A stretch of DNA of 64,000 nt, from contig OY992502.1 in the NCBI GenBank assembly GCA_963921215.1, positions 32,299,264 to 32,363,263 on the forward strand. The letters run 5' to 3'. Under the pieces are notes generated by a model. That model saw only the letters and a list, made by a program, of their open reading frames with translations, was not told the DNA's origin and made no database searches. Positions within the stretch are counted from its first letter, which is position 1. Each line of letters opens with the position of its first letter. The position numbers and the translations under genes are program-made. Shown here piece by piece: positions 62,001-64,000 of the stretch. The stretch is from Scoparia ambigualis (Eukaryota > Arthropoda > Insecta > Lepidoptera > Crambidae).

Positions 62001-63707
62001 ACAGTTAACTTATACCGATTTTCGAAGTTTTTTTGTTTAGAATAAGGTTTTTTTCCTATATAAAATCAATGGTATCTAAAAATTCCGAGGCCGCTACGCA
62101 CTATTCGACTACATAAGAGATAACATTATATTTTTTTTATTTCACTTGTTTAGAACAGTAGTTTAATCGATGAGCTCAAAAAAGTGCCTGCGCGCACTTC
62201 ATACAAATCTTTCTCTGCAATTTTGGGTTTAATTAATAAGTTAAGCAAAATTTACAAAAAGCGAGGCCGCTACGCACTATTCCAATAGCTATTCTACACT
62301 TTTCAATAAGTCATAATTGTTAATGTATTTTGTTTCTGAGATCCATAACGCCAAAATTGGCCATTTTACGCAAAAATCACAGTCGAGATGTAATAAGGCC
62401 TCTTAACGACAATAGACGTAAGTGTATTTATGTGTGTATAATATGTAGGTGGCGTCGCTAGCGTCCCAGCTGTACTCGAAAGGCTCCACTCTAGTGCAGC
62501 AACTGAACGAACTGTACTCCGAGTACGGGTACCACGTGACGCACAACTCCTACTACATATGCCACGAGCCAGCCACCGTACAGAAGATATTCAGGCGCAT
62601 CAGGAACTTTCATGGCAATGGACAGGTATATGGGAACAAATACAAAGGACATTGGGCAGATCGGGGAAACTTATTGCTTAACTGTACACTGACGAAAATA
62701 TGGCGGAAAATCCTTATATATATAAAGGTGACACAATGCAAAGTATTACAATTTTCTTTACTGTTTGATAGTTGTACAACATTCTAAGAACACGTTTGAC
62801 TCAAGCAAAAAAAAGGATACAGGCACCATTTAAAAAATAATAAACTACATCCTATATAGTGTTCCGAAACAAAGACTCAAGTTCCTAATATTCGTCTACC
62901 AATGTTATCAGTAAGTTTTTCTAATATCTTACTCTCAAATAGTTTCAATTATATTTAATAAAAAACATTAATGTTGTATAATAACGTCATCTGGCGCAGA
63001 CAAGGGGATTTGGCTAGGAATGCAATCTGCACAATTGTTACACTAACTCTTGTCTCATACATATATAGATAGATGGCGCTAGAGTCGCTGTTTGCATTAT
63101 GTGTTGAGTTGTGCTTCTGTATGATGCCTTGAAGTAAATAAGTATAAAACTGCGAGTTATACCAAGAGATAGTTTAACTGCAAAAATACCAAGAGCCCAG
63201 TGCATTTAAATCAACCTAAAACCAGTAGATATTTTTATACAAAGATCATAAAAGAGGTTATATTGACTAAGAAGTCAAAGTCGGTTTTTTTCAGCGCAGA
63301 CGGTACGTATTTTATTGAAAAAAAAAATCCCTTAAAGCACGTTAAATTAGCAATATTTTAATGCTTATTTGGTCGATGTACAAAACGCCTAAGCTCGTCC
63401 CCGAGCCTCACAAAAATGCGCAATCTCCTTTTCTGTTGTAAGTTTTCTGCATAATACTATCGTTTAAAACTATGTTTTGAGTGGACCTTAACTTTTTGCA
63501 CCTTTAACCATGCAGCTTCCAATGAGTAATATATTTCATTATTGTGCAATATACGAGAGAGTACAGTTTAAGTAATAAAGTATAGAGTGATAATTGATTG
63601 ATTTTTTCAGTACCCGAAGACAGTGGGTTCCAGTGAAATAGTCTACATAAATGACCTGACGGCGGGAGTCAAAATACCCGAAATCGCGATCGGAGAGAAG
63701 CATCTCA
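34981..63707 (+). CDS. Pgm2: Phosphoglucomutase-2 / phosphopentomutase, exons 1-10 (3' end outside window)
   Basis: Cytosolic alpha-D-phosphohexomutase-family enzyme that interconverts pentose (and hexose) 1- and 5/6-phosphates, linking nucleoside breakdown to the pentose pathway. Exons: 34981-35049, 36622-36789, 41643-41734, 44601-44846, 47872-48094, 54762-54946, 56226-56422, 57626-57747, 62449-62625, 63611-63707; all GT/AG and phase-consistent, 1576 nt, 525 codons. Motifs in order: RQRFGTAGLRAPMG, the catalytic-Ser loop TASHNPK, metal-binding DPDADR, FTGNEMGTLLGWW, ETLTGFKWMG and sugar-binding EEAIGYM. Length and order match PGM2 (about 610 residues in vertebrates); the last 80-90 residues with the phosphate-binding TSGTEPK-type loop are missing only because the window ends. 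Introns of 1.2-6.7 kb are full of transposons. Confidence 0.96.
35050..36090 (+). other. Pgm2 intron 1, mostly unique-looking
   Basis: AT-rich, no element recognised until the S2 SINE at 36095. No splice-compatible extra exon seen. Confidence 0.4.
36095..36335 (-). mobile_element. tRNA-derived SINE, family S2 (intron 1)
   Basis: Minus-strand copy with GAGTCTCGGTAGCTTAGCTG and a decayed B-box (GGGTTAGAATCTCATTCGA), followed by the TTACGCTGCAAGCCAGC block and the ATTGTAAATGCAAAATTTC block. Confidence 0.75.
36622..36789 (+). CDS. Pgm2: Pgm2 exon 2
   Basis: 56 codons, phase 0 both sides. Carries RQRFGTAGLRAPMGAGYRCM and ends VVVLQTAQ; the FGTAGLR loop contributes to substrate binding. Confidence 0.95.
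36991..37045. repeat. Perfect 24-bp hairpin
   Basis: Arms 36991-37014 and 37022-37045 are exact reverse complements (core CTGGGATACCACTTTTATTA) around the 7-nt loop TATGCTA. In Pgm2 intron 2. Confidence 0.9.
37185..37445 (-). mobile_element. LINE 3' tail carrying a GC-rich MITE
   Basis: GAGCAGGCGGGTCACCTGAT, the GCCGCCCATGGACACCCGC block and ACGCGTTACCGGCCTTTAAG are the reverse complement of the LINE tail at 61620-61745. A 118-bp GC-rich MITE (37266-37383) sits inside. Confidence 0.65.
37266..37383. mobile_element. GC-rich MITE with 28-bp inverted ends
   Basis: Ends AGACTGCCCGCGCGGGCG and AGACTGGACGCGCGGGCG, both then CGGCGCGGCG; centre about 60 bp. Extremely GC-rich in an AT-rich intron. 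Confidence 0.7.
38040..38431 (+). pseudogene. LINE ORF1 C-terminal part (SGNH/esterase-like)
   Basis: Open frame reading ..FNLIIWLREVLQQIKHTNII to LCLPTFNCGKY, N..I..FNNLL and STRGLQQIFKDL. The order of a beta strand plus P.F/YR segment, an N..I..N helix and a terminal G/H loop resembles the SGNH-esterase domain of CR1-like ORF1 proteins; the catalytic His position reads RG. The 5' part is missing or unrecognised. The end overlaps the ORF2 start by 59 nt in another frame. Confidence 0.45.
38373..39172 (+). pseudogene. LINE ORF2 apurinic-like endonuclease domain
   Basis: ATG at 38373; NINILHQNIAGLINKSN, CITEHFM and GGACILLRKG, then a stop at 38736, then VVAGDFNID and RTCIDNF. The terminal S-D-H motif is replaced by LSYH. 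Endonuclease family clear, two frames, inactive. Confidence 0.7.
39880..40821 (+). pseudogene. LINE reverse transcriptase, motif A Asp replaced by Glu
   Basis: Reads KPLFKKGDKNDIINFRPITL, QKGFQKCKTVN, motif A VYCEMTQAFDHVDH (Glu codon 40165-40167 where Asp is normal), motif B VPQGSVLGPLLF, motif C LFADDSTM. A TGA at 40543-40545 sits where relatives have Trp. C-terminal FLGLIIDSKLNYKEHIDYL follows, and a 22-nt tandem duplication near 41177-41218 shifts the end. Confidence 0.75.
41643..41734 (+). CDS. Pgm2: Pgm2 exon 3
   Basis: 92 nt, reads GLCSYVRKLCSQGPLQNG then VVVGYDGRYNSKR with the last codon split. The GYDGR segment replaces the SFDAR of vertebrate PGM2. Confidence 0.93.
41735..42560 (+). 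other. Pgm2 intron 3, 5' part
   Basis: No exon or element recognised with confidence; AT-rich. Confidence 0.35.
42562..42780. repeat. Unclassified repeat, second copy (empty site for the SINE at 9013)
   Basis: GCGCTGAATTAGTTAAATAC continuous, then AGCCTGATCATT.. and TTTCTTAATTTTACGCATGA, the same order as 8998-9480 without a SINE. Confidence 0.7.
43231..43539 (-). CDS. Possible small secreted protein nested in Pgm2 intron 3
   Basis: 102 codons from ATG at 43539. The N-terminus MRALLFFSLALGAECAHTA is a good signal peptide with likely cleavage near GAEC/A. The mature part is Ser/Thr/Ile-rich with no cysteine pattern and ends SDKVPIFLK. AATAAA overlaps the stop codon, a plausible poly(A) signal. 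A LINE fragment begins about 15 bp upstream of the ATG, so any promoter is displaced. A partial inverted relative (MRLES with matching flanks) lies at 44467-44540. I recognise no family; it could be chance. Confidence 0.4.
   Translation of the reverse strand: MRALLFFSLALGAECAHTAVNAINHQPSTNHGQTKSRMRLESRASVYGPLVERPTQFMNYYTYTSISSSIASPADQSIQEFQISLIDIDHYTPSDKVPIFLK
43555..44445 (+). mobile_element. 5'-truncated CR1/Jockey-type LINE in Pgm2 intron 3
   Basis: Last third of an ORF2 in several frames: ATHLKFLGLTIDHHFNW, RYGLIIWGNSTDRKSI, SLLPLPSLYIFEICNFV and a C-terminus near KELFNKRT with stop at about 44239, then a 3' UTR and an AATAAAGAATTATTTATTTA tail. Frameshifted. Confidence 0.75.
44601..44846 (+). 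CDS. Pgm2: Pgm2 exon 4 (active-site serine)
   Basis: 246 nt. Contains CPTPFVSF, VMVTASHNPKEDNGYKVYWG and ends near EEILQCL with a split codon. The Ser of TASHNPK is the phosphoserine of the mutase cycle. Decayed copies of its 3' end follow in the intron. Confidence 0.96.
44890..45240 (+). pseudogene. Three tandem decayed copies of Pgm2 exon 4 3' end
   Basis: Partial copies at about 44895-44994, 44996-45129 and 45131-45240 of the exon end plus its donor-side intron (GTTTTGTTACTTTAGTA). They repeat CATTGCG.CGCA.GA, the GGAGGTACTGCAGT.TCTTG run and a GAGTATT donor region. Copies 2 and 3 share a TAG where the exon has the Trp codon TGG (45016-45018 and 45152-45154), so one was derived from the other after the stop arose. 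Copy 1 lacks the upstream half. In intron 4, same strand; they are unlikely to be used as coding exons. Confidence 0.85.
45240..45750 (+). other. Pgm2 intron 4, middle
   Basis: No element recognised; unremarkable AT-rich sequence with short ORFs. Confidence 0.3.
45752..46142. mobile_element. MITE with 14-bp inverted ends
   Basis: AAAGGAGAATGACC at 45752 and GGTCATTCTCCTTT at about 46129 bound 391 bp without coding capacity. Confidence 0.7.
46435..46697 (-). mobile_element. tRNA-derived SINE, family S3 (intron 4)
   Basis: Very similar, inverted, to 57028-57290: CCGACCGGGGATCAAACCCG, the GAGACAATTT block, CCGTTGTCTAGTAACC (complement) and an AATAAAT tail. Confidence 0.8.
46776..47220. mobile_element. 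Inverted-end element containing dispersed repeat D
   Basis: GCGGTCGGCCTCAGAAGTAT and its counterpart ATACTTCTGAGGCCGACCG, extended by TTAGTACC/GGTACTAA, are inverted at 46782 and 47176; between them is a complete family D copy (about 46885-47150). Confidence 0.6.
46885..47150 (+). repeat. Dispersed repeat family D, most complete copy
   Basis: Runs from TGTCGCGTAGAGGTGAAAG through CTCTTTTCCCTTGGGTGTC, GGCGACTAACGGACCAAAG, GGCGATGGGCTCACCACC and TGAGCACATGTGCAGTCGC to CTGACTAACCCTTCGGCG. Its middle third is the unit amplified in the 106-bp array. Confidence 0.7.
47640..47839 (-). mobile_element. Lep1-type Helitron fragment next to Pgm2 exon 5
   Basis: From CTAG (47640-47643) to GGA at 47837-47839, bounded by A and T as Helitrons are. 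On the minus strand starts TCCTACTAATATTATAAACG. Ends 31 nt before the exon 5 acceptor. Confidence 0.8.
47872..48094 (+). CDS. Pgm2: Pgm2 exon 5
   Basis: 223 nt, from IPDDHWNISEIRTHDL to MHGVGYEFVVKAFQTANLK; the SAMHGVG segment matches the conserved S.HGVG of the family. Its acceptor is 31 nt after a Helitron. Confidence 0.96.
48241..48362. mobile_element. Small foldback MITE
   Basis: Inverted arms of about 38 bp: AAACAAAGAATAA..AGT and TTCCGTGTTTTGT against ACAAAACACGGATTAACT and TTATTCTTTGTTTA. Confidence 0.6.
49085..49860 (+). mobile_element. LINE 3' fragment inserted in the left foldback arm
   Basis: Reads RRQHQDLLYLHKIIHSLIDS to NPIIRMCRLYND and KSQVRKIVF stop (49399), then a 3' UTR and an ATAAATAAATAAATA tail. 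The uninterrupted right arm (CTCAAATACTGTTG, inverted) defines the empty site; AAATA is a likely target duplication. Confidence 0.75.
50657..50817. mobile_element. Small MITE with GCGC palindromes
   Basis: Bounded by GGGCCACATTATCGCG and CGCGATAAAGTTTGTGTGGC; holds GCGCTAGCGC, GCGTTAGCGC and CGCGTTAACGCG. Within the foldback interior. Confidence 0.5.
50852..51330. mobile_element. MITE with TGCGTTCCGT ends
   Basis: Left CTAGAGTGCGTTCCGT, right (complement) CTAGGGCTGCGTTCCGTGGC; several internal GCCACGGAACG words. 479 bp, no transposase. Confidence 0.6.
51334..52450. other. Foldback interior without recognised features
   Basis: AT-rich; repeated CGATATCG-type words at 51530-51900 but no clear element or exon. 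Confidence 0.3.
52450..53175. repeat. 120-bp tandem repeat element, five units
   Basis: The ATCATCAGACC word recurs at exactly 120-bp steps (about 52565, 52685, 52805, 52925) and once more about 125 bp on. Units share GTCAAGACGATTCAAACGA and ACTCGATGGGGTTGCATGG. The final tail with CATAACATTGCATTGTCATC matches 14660-14700. Confidence 0.85.
54620..54752 (+). mobile_element. LINE 3' UTR tail directly upstream of Pgm2 exon 6
   Basis: ATCGCTTTATAGCGATAAGA then CCGCC and a T-rich stretch, AATAAAAGTG and a CTATCTATCTATCT tail; a lepidopteran LINE-type 3' end. The tail stops about 8 nt before the splice acceptor. Confidence 0.6.
54762..54946 (+). CDS. Pgm2: Pgm2 exon 6 (metal-binding loop)
   Basis: 185 nt: VPISVPQQQQPDPDFPTVHF.. 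to LVLVNDPDADRLAVAEYEP. DPDADR holds the Mg2+ ligands. The acceptor pyrimidine tract is the CTAT repeat of a LINE tail. Confidence 0.96.
55335..55695 (-). repeat. Two partial family D copies in Pgm2 intron 6
   Basis: TGTTGGATGTATGCAGTC near 55340 with GACACCAAAGGGAAG, and GGCAATGAGGACCGCAAAAG to GTAGTATTCTTTCACCGC at 55530-55690. Confidence 0.6.
55700..56220 (+). other. Pgm2 intron 6, 3' part
   Basis: No element or exon recognised; AT-rich with one C-rich block at 55860-55940. Confidence 0.3.
56226..56422 (+). CDS. Pgm2: Pgm2 exon 7
   Basis: 197 nt: SKSWKVFTGNEMGTLLGWWL.. to VETLTGFKWMG; conserved core of domains 3. Confidence 0.96.
56522..56790. mobile_element. Foldback MITE in Pgm2 intron 7
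   Basis: Arms of about 110 bp: GTGCAAAAATGACAAAA then ATTTCGAT.TCCCATAC on the left and the inverted partner on the right; outer TTAATTTTTCTTAATA in both. Confidence 0.75.
57028..57290 (+). mobile_element. tRNA-derived SINE, family S3 (intron 7)
   Basis: GACCTCCTTGGTCGAGTGG head, B-box GGGTTCGATCCCCGG, tail ending TTATTTATTTATTTA. Nearly identical to the inverted copy at 46435-46697. Confidence 0.8.
57335..57560. mobile_element. Small foldback MITE
   Basis: Arms of about 55 bp: CACATATCAGTGAAGTCACA with CCGGCACAGTG versus CACTGTG..GTACTGTGCCG and GTGGCTTCACTGATATATGTG. Confidence 0.7.
57626..57747 (+). CDS. Pgm2: Pgm2 exon 8 (sugar-binding loop)
   Basis: 122 nt: GNTTLLLWQQGKLPLFAFEE then AIGYMCAPAVPDKDGVSAAV. 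EEAIGYM is the family's sugar-specificity loop. The exon is strongly GC-rich compared with its introns. Confidence 0.96.
58039..58520 (+). pseudogene. Harbinger transposase N-terminal remnants
   Basis: An acidic N-terminal ORF (58039) and, in a second piece after 58338, LTPVQQVLIVLEYYACGSFQ followed by VGDTAGVHKSTVSRI and VSRAIASK, the HARBI1-type helix-turn-helix. The DDE core is absent. The first piece runs into an inverted repeat at 58108-58233. Confidence 0.75.
58108..58233. repeat. Inverted repeat inside the Harbinger ORF
   Basis: GGCTAAAAAATATGGATATG and the complement of CATATTCATATTTTTTAGCC; also TTTGACATTTGAAGCC against GGCTTCAAATGTCAAA. Arms of about 55 bp. Confidence 0.7.
58690..58896 (-). 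mobile_element. tRNA-derived SINE, family S3 (intron 8)
   Basis: Minus-strand copy, more decayed (CCGACCGGGAATTGGACCTC, ACCACTCGACCACGGAGGTC). Confidence 0.7.
59136..60860 (+). pseudogene. Mariner-type transposase relic with two insertions
   Basis: N-terminus MASYTIELHVQMIKLYYQNS (59136), then after an unexplained 350-bp insert TGSVNYQQTPVRQKNARSAE (about 59595) with the QENPRQSIPRR segment, then DGERYRTMITDLLCPKLNYM and QDGATCHTA (about 59809-59836). Removing the hAT-like insert 59837-60809 and one duplication restores continuity into ATIDILHERFQ (60818). The third catalytic Asp region is absent. Confidence 0.7.
59837..60809. mobile_element. hAT-like non-autonomous element in the mariner relic
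   Basis: 973 bp, ends CTTCGATCAACA and its inverse, 8-bp duplication CATACAGC at 59829-59836 and 60810-60817. Interior has repeated CCTCGCT.CGCTCG words (60530-60640). No transposase. Confidence 0.85.
61030..61745 (+). mobile_element. 5'-truncated Jockey-type LINE in Pgm2 intron 8
   Basis: Broken frames read PTIGILGVDISSDCQFR, a YMEYCSHLWA-like segment (RPHMEYCSHL), FDRIQLRADRIVDDVV and SFKGRQRV-type ends, followed by a 3' UTR (GCCGGCAACGCGTCTG.., GTGTCCATGGGCGGCGG) and an A-rich tail. The same tail occurs inverted at 37185-37445. Confidence 0.7.
61824..62402. mobile_element. MITE with TTAA target duplication (piggyBac-like)
   Basis: 579 bp flanked by TTAA (61820-61823, 62403-62406); ends GAGGCCTATTACATCTCGA and GAGGCCTTATTACATCTCGA, then TGTGATTTTTGCGTAAAATG in both. 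An internal direct repeat GAGGCCGCTACGCACTATTC occurs at about 62088 and 62262. Ends 42 nt before the Pgm2 exon 9 acceptor. Confidence 0.8.
62449..62625 (+). CDS. Pgm2: Pgm2 exon 9
   Basis: 59 codons, phase 0: VASLASQLYSKGSTLVQQLN then ELYSEYGYHVTHNSYYICH; matches the ..YGYH.T..SY.IC region after the sugar loop. Confidence 0.95.
62626..63610 (+). other. Pgm2 intron 9
   Basis: No element recognised; AT-rich, no alternative exon seen. Confidence 0.35.
63611..63707 (+). CDS. Pgm2: Pgm2 exon 10
   Basis: 97 nt: YPKTVGSSEIVYINDLTAGV to GEKHL, GTAAGA donor. Corresponds to the ..I.AIRDLT.G region of PGM2. At least one more exon lies beyond the window. Confidence 0.9.
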
Positions 63708-63899
63708 GTAAGAATTGTGGCTTTAATCTTATTTCATTGCGGAATTATTGAAACTGCCAACATTGAGGTACTTATTATAACTACTCCCACTTGAGGTATA
63801 CATTTTTTTCAACGGTTCGTTATCTTCGAGTTTATTTGAGCGTATTGACGCAAATAATCAAATATTACGATTAACTAGAGCAGCTATTCCATACAAAAA

Positions 63900-64000
63900 A
63901 TGTGCTCAGCTATATGACAGCGGGTAACACATTGTGCAACCAGTTCCAAAAAAAGGTAGCCGATCTGACCCTACCAACTATCGACCCATCGCTATCACGT
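63900..64000 (+). mobile_element. Non-LTR reverse transcriptase start, cut by the window edge
   Basis: The last 57 nt read VPKKGSRSDPTNYRPIAIT, the first conserved block of a LINE reverse transcriptase. The remainder lies outside. Confidence 0.7.

Overview
The window looks like nuclear DNA of an insect, most likely a moth or butterfly. It is AT-rich, has short GC-richer exons split by GT/AG introns, and is packed with transposable elements. These include Lep1-type Helitron fragments (A/T target, CTAG terminus), several tRNA-derived SINE families and CR1/Jockey- and RTE-like LINE pieces, all typical of lepidopteran genomes. All calls come from reading the sequence by eye; no database search was run.

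Two conserved host genes are visible. On the minus strand near the left edge are the last two coding exons of an acylphosphatase (925-1039 and 2506-2632); the 5' exon was not found, and the residue at the usual catalytic arginine position is threonine. On the plus strand, 34981 to beyond the right edge, is phosphoglucomutase-2/phosphopentomutase (Pgm2). Ten exons, all phase-consistent, encode about 525 residues and carry the FGTAGLRA, TASHNPK, DPDADR and EEAIGYM motifs; the C-terminus lies outside the window. A possible small secreted-protein ORF (43231-43539, minus) sits in Pgm2 intron 3, and degraded THAP-domain exons lie at 25159-26040.

Layout: 1-2700 acylphosphatase; 2810-6830 a decayed LINE split by a mariner-like element with about 240-bp inverted ends (4385-6499); 6900-9500 Helitron, RTE tails and SINE; 11380-13625 a LINE reverse transcriptase; 13700-16800 foldbacks, Helitrons, a 120-bp repeat and a palindromic MITE related to the mariner; 17120-22243 a complete DNA transposon with a six-exon transposase gene; 23400-26050 MITEs and the THAP remnant; 26100-30550 a 106-bp tandem array interrupted by an LTR element that keeps only integrase; 30900-34690 MITEs, SINEs and a hAT-like element ending just before Pgm2; 34700-63707 Pgm2, whose introns hold LINEs, a 5.4-kb foldback element, Harbinger, hAT and TTAA elements and tandem decayed copies of one of its own exons; 63900-64000 the start of another LINE.

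The genes do not form an operon or pathway. The most notable items are the complete transposon with 4-bp ATAT target duplications (Sola-like, tentative), the mariner/MITE pair whose inverted ends carry a tRNA-like B-box, the integrase-only LTR element with a small myristoylation-plus-membrane ORF, the decayed Pgm2 exon copies, and the way element ends abut Pgm2 splice acceptors and its likely promoter.
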